The notes: generated by a model from the sequence alone, not told the origin. Shown: positions 52,801 to 59,989, counted from the stretch's first letter. The stretch is 64,000 bases of DNA from UBA668 sp041394605 (GCA_041394605.1 JAWKHX010000009.1:124001-188000); one strand, 5' to 3'. Translations and numbers: made by a program.

Positions 52801-53603
52801 CAGGGACGCCGTACCTGTACGCCAACGGTAACCCCACCACGCTCAGCGACCCCAGCGGGCTGGATCCTGGGTGCCAGATCGGGGTCCCCTATAGTGAGTG
52901 CTGGGCTTCCATGTTCGAACCCAAGGCGCCGGAGTACGGCCAGGGTGACAGCCCTCCTTCGTCGACCGATGCGCTTTCCACCCGAACTGAATGGGTGTAC
53001 ACCGGACCACGATACGGGGGAGGGTGCGCGGGTTGTTTGACAGACGGCGACGCCCCAGTCGACTCGCAAGCCACGCTGGCCCAGATGCGGGTCTTCTGCG
53101 AAGCGTACGGGTGCGTGCCGAGTTCGACCCTGCTCTCCGACTTCTGGGACTTCGTTTCCTCTGAGGAGTTCGTAGGCTTTCTCAAGGACCTCGGTGTCTC
53201 GGCCCTGGCGGTGGCAGGCGGCGCCTTGATTTGTGGCACGTCCGCAGGTGTTGGCTGCGTGATGATCGCCGCTGGAGCTGTTGGCGCGGCGACCAATGTC
53301 GGCGCCGAGGAACTGATGGACTGTATGTATCGCGAGTGCGACGGCATCTCCGCTAGCGAGTTGATCGGCGAAGGGGCAGAAGGCTTCTTTCTCGGTGCGA
53401 CAACTGGGTTTCTCAATTTCAGGGCTGCTAGGGCATTTGGCGCTGAACGTCTTACGATTGGTGTGATCTCCTCCCTCTCGAACTACGGCGCCGCCGCCAC
53501 GGGAAACATGCTTGTCGAACAGCTGGTTCCACGGATCCTGGCATGGTTTACGAAGCAGTACTCAGACTTCCCTCCGCCGTCCGATGAGGAGAGCGATGTC
53601 TGA
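46881..53603 (+). CDS. Secreted SpvB/YD-repeat (RHS/WapA-like) protein with probable C-terminal toxin
   Basis: A 2240-aa protein. Signal peptide (VRFLIVSAVTVGLLNPVSS), a long N-terminal region, then an SpvB-like segment (GSFSYSYPIATPPAFNGLGPSVALSYDS and VGLGWSLSAGQG, about residues 283-335). YD/RHS repeats follow (FDGAGRITSMTDAEAHTT, YDALGRPTFRWSG, YDELGRTTQRTLA), to the RHS core end YLNNRYHDPQLAAFITVDPLVGTTGTPYLYANGNPTTLSDPSGLD (about 1950-1992). The last ~248 residues are a variable tip with a Gly/Ala-rich hydrophobic hairpin (VSALAVAGGALICGTSAGVGCVMIAAGAVGAA), so a membrane-acting toxin is possible. The next gene overlaps by 8 bp and fits an immunity protein. ATG 46881 is favoured; GTG 46869 is possible. 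Confidence 0.85.
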   Translation: MSHTHWRRVRFLIVSAVTVGLLNPVSSVPGLLAATPESFAEESLPAPPGGGLVDPDLSAPVDVPYQLKEVRTPEPVSTSVTADSPSRAAMVEGLPVSFRLADTTPGRVDGGVVVDTTTGDTTAPAEPAPVALQVASFDAVTVSELGGEILAFGVTPPADVTVKGGVDVVVSVDYSQFRWALGAEWSQRLQLVEWQCDPQVARVVAKECGNPIPLTGVSNDFEAGTLTATVHLGGQPAEAPAGASRAGLFTGDGSTLGLASAAGSFQATSLSNSGSWQVGGNNGSFSYSYPIATPPAFNGLGPSVALSYDSSGVDGITSSVNSQAGEVGLGWSLSAGQGFIERRYLPCTDSRIGGGTTDSCWYVQNATISLNGHASELVPINGSVSDQNSFTQWRLKDDPDWLVERKTTGSDWWVNEYWTVTTPEGMVYTFGREDDGQNSRLVRPLRGLTYGFPCYGRANRLCDDMPYRWLLDKVEDPFGNVMVYKYTVEQNRARTLGSGYSAVNYDLNAVLSEIDYGKMPNASITTWRDRVVFTYVKRCVGEKYTAQDTNCPTISNANGTSYPDVPTDLYCPSGNCFKDVSFFQTKRLAVITTQTSANGTTWTDVNQWRLYHEFPDPGDGGNEKLWLQAIYRVTPTSNIPSTPSVLDLGTGFEGTPLENRRDGYPAGGVPYMNQYRIARITDALGQEIKVSYESPTCSLSNPNWSTNTTNCFPMYASFSGGGAGWGVYRRWVVDKVEVRDLVTNPYGASGNGVSPIVTYDYTYSDAAWHHDGTDWWVDTPGVDDVSWGQWRGYRQVVTTVGTSGTKTVTKQVFYQGMHGDKAASGTKTVTLSKTWTTSSEGFTGTIYDEDWLQGQVFESFQMDGTGSSYLSASRYQSTWTQTQSGVVVKTGMAAKSSRKWRITLTYQRLRDGTVLSPTWRDSRVDTSVDSLGRTVTVNSTGFLDTSGDESCAKTWYISASTAPTSTSPGWMNLVAQTAGYAALGTQPSHPLNGANPAAGSCGSQPTAVAKTFYNNNAYASGSVANNAISQSLGAGFKPVATASMTRIKNWNGATDDLDRWVYTQQTFDGAGRITSMTDAEAHTTTFSFNTTYGYPNQATYPVGSMTTTSVLRPADGLPATTTDQNNLTTFYCYDSLSRLIAVYAPLNSGSRSSDPCATYPGFTGTTGEVPTVKFSYDVGWYTDGSRTAKVPAIVWTSTLQSGTTAATDIRLEAAAYIDGNGRTRETQTHSPTQDKIIVTAGLTDDRGNPVTSIDAFAIVDNTTGGWSTPGDRATTVTGSNGFATWPTVPSSPQLRTTTQTFDTANRVTAATVAWDGTGLVTTQTEYLGTTTITKPQVGSWRATTVDGRGRTTEIRTYTGTTAPTAAGLTNPGAITTYSYSYNETANNTGNTITRSGWLTTTVTDDANNQTVVLTDLLGRTVTSTDPNAGNSAFTYDRNGNITQTQDAVVFGTGETISTVGNTINTTYDALGRPTFRWSGTTYDEFGDIPLIDSNLKLAVWTYDTATNGKGMLAEEVSWQLGKEYKSGVYEYTNRYQVSATYTIIPDFSPLPDSMEGTWNRAFAYDEGGHLLVDSVNTAPGTNTYATGTHYDGYGQADMMWGSDTDDWYVTATAYDELGRTTQRTLARTTTYTTRAALVRHYGYDLETGMLDTIQAGWDTTPSDLTGNTWFQYDRYTRDAVGNVTVIEDRGLEPGGAGSNIKECFVYDEWNRLVRAHTAPGTGDGNETVGCATSTGTNITARGATSPYDRTWSFDDINRITGSADKANGNATTTWGYSSTKHAVLSLTGQTSGSYSYNTVGAMVSRNGDTLTYDPQQRLTGYDTSSVDDTYLYTTSNQRLIRQHGSTVTLYLGDMEIGYDGTNTTVSRYISIAGTQVATRTTLNGGTANIAWNCGNMQNSTICQAPAATNASPPIPGRKRYTPYGEDRNTTPYSNTDHGFLGQPEDTTGLTYLNNRYHDPQLAAFITVDPLVGTTGTPYLYANGNPTTLSDPSGLDPGCQIGVPYSECWASMFEPKAPEYGQGDSPPSSTDALSTRTEWVYTGPRYGGGCAGCLTDGDAPVDSQATLAQMRVFCEAYGCVPSSTLLSDFWDFVSSEEFVGFLKDLGVSALAVAGGALICGTSAGVGCVMIAAGAVGAATNVGAEELMDCMYRECDGISASELIGEGAEGFFLGATTGFLNFRAARAFGAERLTIGVISSLSNYGAAATGNMLVEQLVPRILAWFTKQYSDFPPPSDEESDV

Positions 53604-54066
53604 GAGGCGGCTTGTCATCTTTGATCCTGCGACTGTTCTGTGGCGGCTGACGCCGTTGGTGGTCTTCGTTGTGCTTGCGTTACTCTGGACAGTGTCTGGC
53701 GTCGATGCCGAGAACTTTCTGATGCTCATACCTTTTGCAGTTGTTGGGTCGATACCGTCGCTGATCACCCTTCGCAGAGCCACTGTGTTGGTGTCTGGAG
53801 GGTGCATTCGACAGTTGGGCAGGCGCGAGATCGTCTCAACTGCCAGCCTGCTCGGGCTGCGCTATCGCTCGTTACACAACGGACGTGAGGAAGTCATCCT
53901 TGCAGAGACGCCGATGGGTGAGGTCGTTCTAATGAGCCAGACCCGGGTGGCACCCTGGGCGAGCGTGGATCGGCGCAGGAAGGCTGCTGGGCGCGCAATC
54001 GAGCGCTTGGCGAGCGTCTGTGACAGGACTCTGGTGAAACCCCCCCGCCGGCCAGGTGCCTCATGA
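53596..54066 (+). CDS. Candidate immunity protein to the RHS tip (small membrane protein)
   Basis: A 156-aa protein, ATG 53596, overlapping the RHS stop by 8 bp. Two transmembrane helices (LWRLTPLVVFVVLALLWTVSGV and NFLMLIPFAVVGSIPSLITL) precede a soluble part (GGCIRQLGRREIVSTASLLGLRYRSLHNGREEVILAE) that looks PH-like. Overlap with a toxin gene, small size and membrane location are what an immunity protein against a membrane-active tip needs. It has no recognised family. Lower GC than the rhs core. Confidence 0.55.
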   Translation: MSERRLVIFDPATVLWRLTPLVVFVVLALLWTVSGVDAENFLMLIPFAVVGSIPSLITLRRATVLVSGGCIRQLGRREIVSTASLLGLRYRSLHNGREEVILAETPMGEVVLMSQTRVAPWASVDRRRKAAGRAIERLASVCDRTLVKPPRRPGAS

Positions 54067-54345
54067 GCGGTTGGCCCTGCCGCAAGCCTTCAACAGAGCG
54101 GCTTCCTGGTGAGTTGCGGGCGTCGGAGGTCTGTCGCCCGGGAGCCGCCGACCGTGAGGGCGACCCTCTCGTCCCACCTCGGCTGAAGGATCGTCGAACG
54201 CCACGGTGTTCGGCGATTCCGACCCAAAGCTCCGGGTCGTTGACGGGATTGCCGCGAGATTTGGTAGACACCCGTCAGGGCACGCGGAGGGGTCATGCCC
54301 GAGGAGTTCCCATAAATGGTCGGGCCGGACGGGGACATCGGCGTC
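54067..54345. other. Non-coding stretch between immunity gene and IS3
   Basis: About 280 bp without a supported gene. Open frames on the minus strand have no recognised domain. It may be the remains of an older element or of the original sequence following the toxin locus. Confidence 0.4.
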
Positions 54346-54376
54346 TGAATCGCCCTGGGTCTGGTGGAGGCTCGGG

Positions 54377-55297
54377 TTATTGGTTTCCAACCCCGAGTGG
54401 GGTGGGCTGTTGGGCAGCATAGAACGCTGCTTCGAACTCTGCGGGCGGGATGTCGCCGCAGTGGCTGTGGAGGCGGTCTTCGTTGAACCAGTGCACCCAT
54501 GACAGGGTGGCGAGTTCGAGTTCATCGACGTCGGCCCATGGCCTGGGGGCGTCTGGCCCGTAGACGCACTCGGTCTTGTAGAGACCGTTCGTCGTTTCCG
54601 CGAGCGCGTTGTCGTAGCTGTCGGCGACGGTGCCGATCGATGGTCTGGCGCCGATCTCGTCGAGTCGTTCGGTGAAGCGCACCGAAGTGAATTGGGAGCC
54701 GGCGTCCGAGTGTGTGACCAGGCCGATCAGTCGTCGGTTGCCGCGTGAACGGCGGGCCATCTCGAGCGCGTCGAGGACCATCTCGGTGCGCATGTGCGAC
54801 GCGACCCGCCAGCCGACGATCCGCCGGCTGAACGCGTCCACGATGAAGCACACGTAGGCCATCCCGGACCGTGTCGGCACGTAGGTCAGATCGGTGACCC
54901 ACAACGCGTCGGGCCGATCAGCGGTGAAGTTCCGGTTCACGAGATCCGGTGCACGCACCTCGTCAGGGTCCTGGCGGGTGGTGAACACCTTCTTGCGTCG
55001 CCGCGACACACCCTCGATGTCCAGCCGGTGCATCAGACGGACCACCTGGTCACGGCCAGTGCTGTGCCCGGCACGGATGGCTGCCTTCCACAGCTTGTGC
55101 GCGCCGTAGACCTTGCGGTTCGTGACCCACAACACCATCAGGATCTGCATCATCACCGCATCGCGCACCGCCCGCGCTGACGGCGCCAGCTCACGGCGCT
55201 TGGCTGCGTAGTAGGTGCTCGGAGCGACCTGCAACGCCTTGCAGATCGGCTCGACCCCGAGCTCGTCACGGTTCGCGTCGATGAACTCGACGATCAC
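54377..55297 (-). CDS. IS3 family transposase OrfB (DDE integrase domain)
   Basis: A 306-aa protein with an HTH_21-type N-terminus (CKALQVAPSTYYAAKRRE) and an rve DDE core: Asp in ALWVTDLTYVPT, Asp in THSDAGSQFTS and Glu in ALAETTNGLYKTE. Overlaps orfA by 4 bp (GTGA), so it may be translated by coupling or as a fusion by frameshifting. Intact. Confidence 0.9.
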   Translation of the reverse strand: MIVEFIDANRDELGVEPICKALQVAPSTYYAAKRRELAPSARAVRDAVMMQILMVLWVTNRKVYGAHKLWKAAIRAGHSTGRDQVVRLMHRLDIEGVSRRRKKVFTTRQDPDEVRAPDLVNRNFTADRPDALWVTDLTYVPTRSGMAYVCFIVDAFSRRIVGWRVASHMRTEMVLDALEMARRSRGNRRLIGLVTHSDAGSQFTSVRFTERLDEIGARPSIGTVADSYDNALAETTNGLYKTECVYGPDAPRPWADVDELELATLSWVHWFNEDRLHSHCGDIPPAEFEAAFYAAQQPTPLGVGNQ

Positions 55298-55635
55298 TTC
55301 GATGGGCGGTCGAGCTCCGCCGCGAAGAAAGCCGAAGCCCTCCGCAAGATCTCGTTCGCCCGGCGCAGCTCACGGTTCTCCTGCTCCAACTGGCGGACCC
55401 GCTCAGCCTCCACCGACGTGACCCCGGGCTTCACCCCGGCATCGATCTCAGCCTGGCGCACCCAGCCGCGCAGCGTCTCCGGACCGACACCGAGCTGATC
55501 GGCGACCCGTTTCACCGTCCCGTGATCGGTGCCCAACTCCTTGCGAAGCTGACGCACCGCCCGAACCGCTCGTTCCTTCTCCGCCTCGCTATAGCGACGC
55601 GTCGTTGGCTTCCCAGGCGACATCTCATGTGGCAT
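55294..55635 (-). CDS. IS3 family transposase OrfA
   Basis: A 113-aa protein, ATG 55635 (MPHEMSPGKPTTRRYSEAEKERAV). HTH_Tnp_1 domain (YSEAEKERAVRAVRQL to VGPETLRGWVRQAEID) followed by a leucine zipper coiled coil (ERVRQLEQENRELRRANEILRRASAFFAAEL). An upstream GTG/ATG in frame would extend to 55671. Together with orfB it makes the full transposase. Confidence 0.9.
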   Translation of the reverse strand: MPHEMSPGKPTTRRYSEAEKERAVRAVRQLRKELGTDHGTVKRVADQLGVGPETLRGWVRQAEIDAGVKPGVTSVEAERVRQLEQENRELRRANEILRRASAFFAAELDRPSK

Positions 55636-55694
55636 GACTCCATCCTCGTTTCCAAGGTCAGGAGCCTCCAACCATCCCAGGGAGATTCAGCAGC

Positions 55695-56933
55695 GTGGAC
55701 GACACCTACCTGTACACGACCAGCAACCAGCGGCTCATCCGCCAACACGGCAGCACCGTCACCCTCTACCTTGGTGACATGGAAATCGGCTACGACGGCA
55801 CCAACACCACCGTCACCCGCTACATCTCCATCGCCGGCACCCAAGTCGCCACCCGCACCACCCTCAACGGCGGCACCGCCACCATCGCCTGGAACTGCGG
55901 CAACATGCAAAACAGCACCATCTGTCAAGCCCCCGCAGCCACCACACCCAGCCCGCCCATCCCAGGGCGGAAGCGATACACGCCGTACGGCGGCGACCGC
56001 AACACCACCCCCTACACCAACACCGACCACGGATACCTCGGACAACCCGAAGACGCCACCGGCCTCACCTACCTCAACTTCCGCTATTACGATCCGCCTA
56101 TCGCAGCGTTCATCAGCGTTGACCCGCTAGTTGGCGAGACGGGAACGCCATACGCCTACGGCAATCTGAGTCCAATCCGGTTCTCAGATCCGAGCGGAAT
56201 GGAATTTTGGGAGTGCGGCCCGGGTGACTGCAACGAAGCGGTGACCAATGCGATTGCGGAGTCGCCAGGCTTCAAGGAATACGCCAGCGAGGTGGAAGAA
56301 GATCCAACCTACCTCCGGCAGCAAACCGAAGCATGCGTCGATCGCTATCGCACCTGCCAGGCCAACTGGACGCAACAGGCCAACTCGGGGCACTACAATA
56401 TCTTTTATCTGTTCGTCTTATCGAACTTCATCAGCCAGCTCGACAAGCAAGTCGCGGAGGACTTCTTGTTCGATCAGGGGGACGGTTCCTTGGTCGATAC
56501 CAATGGAGCACGAGTGACAACGCGCGTACTGTCGAAGGACGGTGTCATCACCATAGTCATCATGCCAGTACCGGACGAGGCGTGGACAATAGGTGTTAGC
56601 ACGGGCTTTTGTATCATCGTCTGTCTGGAGATCGGGATCTCTAGCGAGGGCCCCTATATCAAGCCTGGTTTTGGCCTTGCTTACGGAACCCCTCAACTAA
56701 TATACGACCCCGACGATGCTCCAGAGTGTGGTTCTGAACAAACCGTGGTCTTTGCCAGTGTGAGTGTGGGCCCTGCTCAGGTTTCTTTTCAGAACAGCCG
56801 CGATGATCGTGGAATTGAGTGGAATGGCTGGGAGGCAAACGCGTCGCTCTCCTTCCAACAAGAACATGCTTCAAACCCCTTCAAGCTCGGATTCGAGGCG
56901 GGGGTTGTACACAACTGGACGCTCTGTCCCTAG
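55695..56933 (+). CDS. Displaced RHS C-terminal module (core end plus a second tip)
   Basis: 412 residues in frame, starting at GTG 55695 six bases after the IS3 end. Residues 1-165 copy the end of the active RHS core (GDMEIGYDGTNTTVTRY, QPEDATGLTYLNFRYYDPPIAAFISVDPL, FSDPSGMEF). Residues 168-412 are an unrelated tip with many Cys (WECGPGDC, EACVDRYRTCQAN, GFCIIVCLEIGISSEGP), probably a beta-rich toxin domain not recognised by me. There is no signal peptide or promoter, so it is a silent cassette unless IS3 drives it. The tip region is visibly more AT-rich than neighbouring genes. Confidence 0.7.
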   Translation: MDDTYLYTTSNQRLIRQHGSTVTLYLGDMEIGYDGTNTTVTRYISIAGTQVATRTTLNGGTATIAWNCGNMQNSTICQAPAATTPSPPIPGRKRYTPYGGDRNTTPYTNTDHGYLGQPEDATGLTYLNFRYYDPPIAAFISVDPLVGETGTPYAYGNLSPIRFSDPSGMEFWECGPGDCNEAVTNAIAESPGFKEYASEVEEDPTYLRQQTEACVDRYRTCQANWTQQANSGHYNIFYLFVLSNFISQLDKQVAEDFLFDQGDGSLVDTNGARVTTRVLSKDGVITIVIMPVPDEAWTIGVSTGFCIIVCLEIGISSEGPYIKPGFGLAYGTPQLIYDPDDAPECGSEQTVVFASVSVGPAQVSFQNSRDDRGIEWNGWEANASLSFQQEHASNPFKLGFEAGVVHNWTLCP

Positions 56934-56989
56934 CCGGGCAATATCGAACCCTGAACAGGCGAGCGACACCAATATTCGGAGGTGAGATC

Positions 56990-58162
56990 GTGAGCAGAAG
57001 CCGTAGGTTTCCGTCTCGATTCGGCAGTCAGTCCACGTGGACGGCCGCAATGATTAGCCTGTTGGCGACTTTGGGTGCGTGCGCGTCGGAATCGACCCCG
57101 CCGACGACCGGGTCGGCGGTGCCGTGGTCGACCGCAGGTGCCGCGGCGACGTCGGGACCGACCTCGATCGCCGCGACGAGCGCCCCCGCCGACGAGCCAC
57201 TGGTGCTCCGCGGCGAGGGCTCGCTGGACGTGGACTATCCGGCCGGCGTCGATCGCGTGGTGGTGCACGCGACCCACTCGGGGGATCACGCGTTCTCGGT
57301 GGCAGTGGTGGACCAGTCGGGGGAACCCGTGGAGGTCGTCGCGTTCGCGCTGCCCGGCCACCCCTACGACGGGACGCAGCTGATCACCACGCCCTTGGAC
57401 GAGGTGGGCATGTTGCGGGTGCAGGCCGACGGACAGTGGACGATCGAGTTGCTGGGCGACCTCGACGTGCCGTCGGCGGGTGATGACTTCTCCGGTTCGG
57501 GCAATGCCGTGGTGCGGTACGAGGGCACGGGCGGCACGGCCACGATCACGTCCGATGCCACCGGCGTGTTCCAGGTGCGTGCCGAGGACGGGAGATCGGT
57601 CGTGCCGGAGCTGAACGGCCCCTACTCGGGCGTGGAGCAGATGCCGGCCGGCCCGGTCCTCGTGGAGATCCGGTCGTTCGGTTCGTGGAGCGTCTCGATC
57701 GACCCGTCCGGGCAGCCAGCAGACCCGACCGAGTCCGCCGGCACGACCATCACCGCCGCGAACGCCGCACAGGTCGACGAGTGCTTCCGGGTGTGGGTTG
57801 ATGCACAGGGGCTGGCAGCCGAGGAGGAGATCACCGAGGACCACTGGCGGACCACCCTGCGCACCGTCTCCACCGGGTGTGACGATGCGCTGTCGGCGGT
57901 GGAGCCGTTGGCGCTGCGTTCGCCTCGCGCTGCCCCGTTGCGGGTCCTCGCCGACGTGCTCTACGGCATCGTCCTCCTGGCCAGCGATGCGGCGATGTAC
58001 CCGTGCAACCAGGGGATGTGCCACCTCAGCGCCAGCATGCGGGCAACGCTGCTGCAGTTCACCCCAGACCATGACGACGTCCCCGATGCGCTGTACGGCT
58101 TCCTCGGCGACCGTCCCACCGTCACCACCACCGTGATCCCTGGCCTGCAGACCCCAGGCTGA
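56990..58162 (+). CDS. Lipoprotein of unknown function following the second RHS tip
   Basis: A 390-aa protein from GTG 56990 (GGAGGT 7 nt upstream). Signal peptide with lipobox LLATLGACAS. A Ser/Thr/Pro linker to residue 65 precedes beta-rich sequence LDVDYPAGVDRVVVHATHSGDHAFSVAVVDQSG, then a C-terminal helical domain (CNQGMCHLSASMRATLLQF). It begins 56 bp after the second tip. It may be the matching immunity protein or another cargo gene; a surface lipoprotein would not be a usual immunity location except for extracellular toxins. Confidence 0.6.
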   Translation: MSRSRRFPSRFGSQSTWTAAMISLLATLGACASESTPPTTGSAVPWSTAGAAATSGPTSIAATSAPADEPLVLRGEGSLDVDYPAGVDRVVVHATHSGDHAFSVAVVDQSGEPVEVVAFALPGHPYDGTQLITTPLDEVGMLRVQADGQWTIELLGDLDVPSAGDDFSGSGNAVVRYEGTGGTATITSDATGVFQVRAEDGRSVVPELNGPYSGVEQMPAGPVLVEIRSFGSWSVSIDPSGQPADPTESAGTTITAANAAQVDECFRVWVDAQGLAAEEEITEDHWRTTLRTVSTGCDDALSAVEPLALRSPRAAPLRVLADVLYGIVLLASDAAMYPCNQGMCHLSASMRATLLQFTPDHDDVPDALYGFLGDRPTVTTTVIPGLQTPG

Positions 58163-58394
58163 CACCAGCCTGCGGCTCGGCGCGATTCTCAGCGAGGTCA
58201 GGCTCACCCGCGGTGAACCGGCGAGCCCATCAGCTCAACCCATGAACGTTGGGGACCTCGGCAACGGCGGCCGCTTCTTAGGATCCGCCACAGTGCCGGA
58301 GGCCCACCATTCTGGGCTCTCCTGACCCTGGTGTGGGTGGGTTGATCGAGGTTGGCCTTGTGGGGTTTGGGTGAGCTGGGGGTTGGGAGGGGTC

Positions 58395-58546
58395 CGCGTG
58401 ACGCGCACCATCATCGAACTCATCGCCGCCACGACCACCACGACCGGACTCAGCGTCACCGCCAGCTACGACCCGAACTGGTCCGCTACCGGCCTCAGGA
58501 TCACCGACCGTCAACGTGGCCCGGCTTCTTGGACACGGGGTTATGT
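58395..58546 (+). pseudogene. C-terminal remnant of an ISAzo13-family transposase
   Basis: The peptide RTIIELIAATTTTTGLSVTASYD, continuing through SATGLRITD, matches the highly conserved end of ISAzo13-type transposases (IAATTTxTGLxVxAxLD with a following GxKISD). Only this tail remains; it is cut by the ISL3 element. The remaining part of 58163-58394 carries nothing else I can identify. Confidence 0.55.
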
Positions 58547-59984
58547 GGCTCTACGCGATGAACGCTGGTTGGCGGCCTCGGATTCTGCGGGTGGGGAGGG
58601 TAGTCCATTGGATGCCGCAGCCGAGGAGTAGTCGGCGTCGGTAGTTGTTGAAGTTGCGGTAGCCGTGGCCGATGCGGCGGATCTTCTCGATGAGCAGGTT
58701 CACGGCTTCGGTGGGTCCGTTGGATGCGCCGCCGGTCTGGTGGTAGGCGAGGACCTCGCGGTGCCAACGGTCGATCGTCCTTGCGAGACGGGTCAGTTCG
58801 GGCACGTTGGCGTCGGCGGCGTGTTGGAAGAACACGGTCAGCCGGCGCTTCGCGGCTGCGAGGTCGGGAGCGGCGTAGACCTCGGAGAGCAGTTCGCGGG
58901 CGAGCCAGACGGCGGCGATCTCGCCGTCGCGGTCGCCGGCGGCGAGCCCGGCACGGAGGCGTTCCCAGCCGCGTTCGTTGAGGTTGCGCCAGGTCATCAG
59001 CAGCAGTCGGCGGATCCCGTAGAGCGGGTCACCCTTGCGGCCGCGATGACCGGTCGTGTCTTGCTGGACGCGTCGGCGGACGTCGTTGACGGCCTCCGAG
59101 GCGAGGCGGATGGCGTGGAAGTGATCGATCACCAGTGTCGCTTCTGGGAGCACGTCGCGGATCGCTGCGGCGTAACCGGCGAACGCGTCGATCCCGCGAC
59201 CCGGATCTGGTCGGCCCACCAGAACGGCTGGGCCTTCACCCAGTCCCTGACCACGTCGCCGGAACGGCCAGGCACGGCGTCCAACAGGCGACCGCGGTCG
59301 ATGTCGACGAACGTCGTCACCATCTGCGTGCGCCGGGCGGCGTTGGCATGTTGGAAGGTGTGCTCGTCCACCCCGAGCCCGGTGACGTGCTCGAGGCGGC
59401 CGTCGTGCTCGATGAGCGGGTCGCCGTGATCGATCACGGCCTGATGCGCCGTCGCCCAGCCGACACCGAACTCGCGGGCAAGCTCGGCGACCGAGTCCAA
59501 CTCCTCACCGACACGACGGCAGATCTCCCGACGAGCGCGTTCTGTCAATGACGCCCGCGGGCTGATCAACGACGACGTCTCGGACCACGAGCTGCGTTCG
59601 CACAGCGTCTCCTGGCAACGCCCGGTGCGCTTGGCCCACACCAGCACGGTCGGTCGACCGGCGATCGGCAGATCACGAACCAGCACACGGCGCCGGCCGT
59701 TGCCAACCCCGAACACCCCACACGACGGACACGCCAGCCGTGTCGTCGTGGTCTCGATCGCCAACCACACCTCCCCGTCACGCTCGGTCTGCGCGGTGAC
59801 CACGAAGTCGTGCATACCCAACAGCGCGGCCACCCCGACCGCGTCACTACCGTTCCCCACGTCGGAGGCCTCCTGCTCTTGCTGATGTCGCAATCCGCAG
59901 AATGGCGAGGCCTCCGGCACCCCTGGTGGACCCTATGAACCGGCCCGGGACATCGAACACCCCCAGCGTTCATCGCGTAGAGCC
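58547..59984 (-). mobile_element. ISL3-family insertion sequence
   Basis: Perfect 22-bp terminal inverted repeats (GGCTCTACGCGATGAACGCT then GG; 58547-58568 and 59963-59984). A single transposase gene on the minus strand fills it. No 8-bp target duplication is visible (ggttatgt on the left, ctgaattc on the right). The right end is 5 bp from the right copy of the 51-bp repeat. Confidence 0.85.
58551..59920 (-). pseudogene. ISL3 family transposase (one frameshift)
   Basis: A transposase with an N-terminal zinc-binding region (LACPSCGVFGVGNGRRRV), HTH (VAELAREFGVGWATAHQAV) and DDE core (GLGVDEHTFQ, then VIDHFHAIRLASEAVNDVRR and ASNGPTEAVNLLIEKIRRIGHGYRNFNNYRRR). The frame breaks near 59194 in a CCC run (QPFWWADQIRVAG continues as IDAFAGYAAAIRD after one missing base). 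It may be an inactivated element or another consensus error. Confidence 0.8.
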
Positions 59985-59989
59985 CTGAA

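Larger units (their letters stand above)
54346..55689 (-). mobile_element. Complete IS3-family insertion sequence
   Basis: Terminal inverted repeats begin TGAATC at both ends: left TGAATCGCCCTGGG (54346), right the complement of TGAATCTCCCTGGGATGG, ending at 55689; similarity extends about 28 bp (GGAGGCTC shared). OrfA and OrfB lie on the minus strand. No target duplication is seen: flanks are CGTC on the left and GCAG on the right. The right end abuts the RHS tip homology directly. Confidence 0.8.
46651..59989. mobile_element. 13.3-kb genomic island carrying an RHS toxin locus and insertion sequences
   Basis: The segment lies between two copies of the methyltransferase 3' end. It contains, in order, a promoter, an RHS-type gene, a candidate immunity gene, an IS3 element, a displaced RHS tip, a lipoprotein gene, a transposase remnant and an ISL3 element. 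No integrase or recombinase other than transposases is seen, so the repeats may come from an old integrase-mediated insertion, a tandem gene duplication cut by an IS, or IS-mediated transfer. Confidence 0.7.

Noticed and set aside
54067..54345. Second immunity gene or transposase fragment after the first immunity gene
   Set aside because: The open frames in this stretch lack start context and recognisable domains.
46881..58162. Prophage
   Set aside because: No capsid, terminase, portal, tail or integrase genes; the large gene is a YD-repeat protein.
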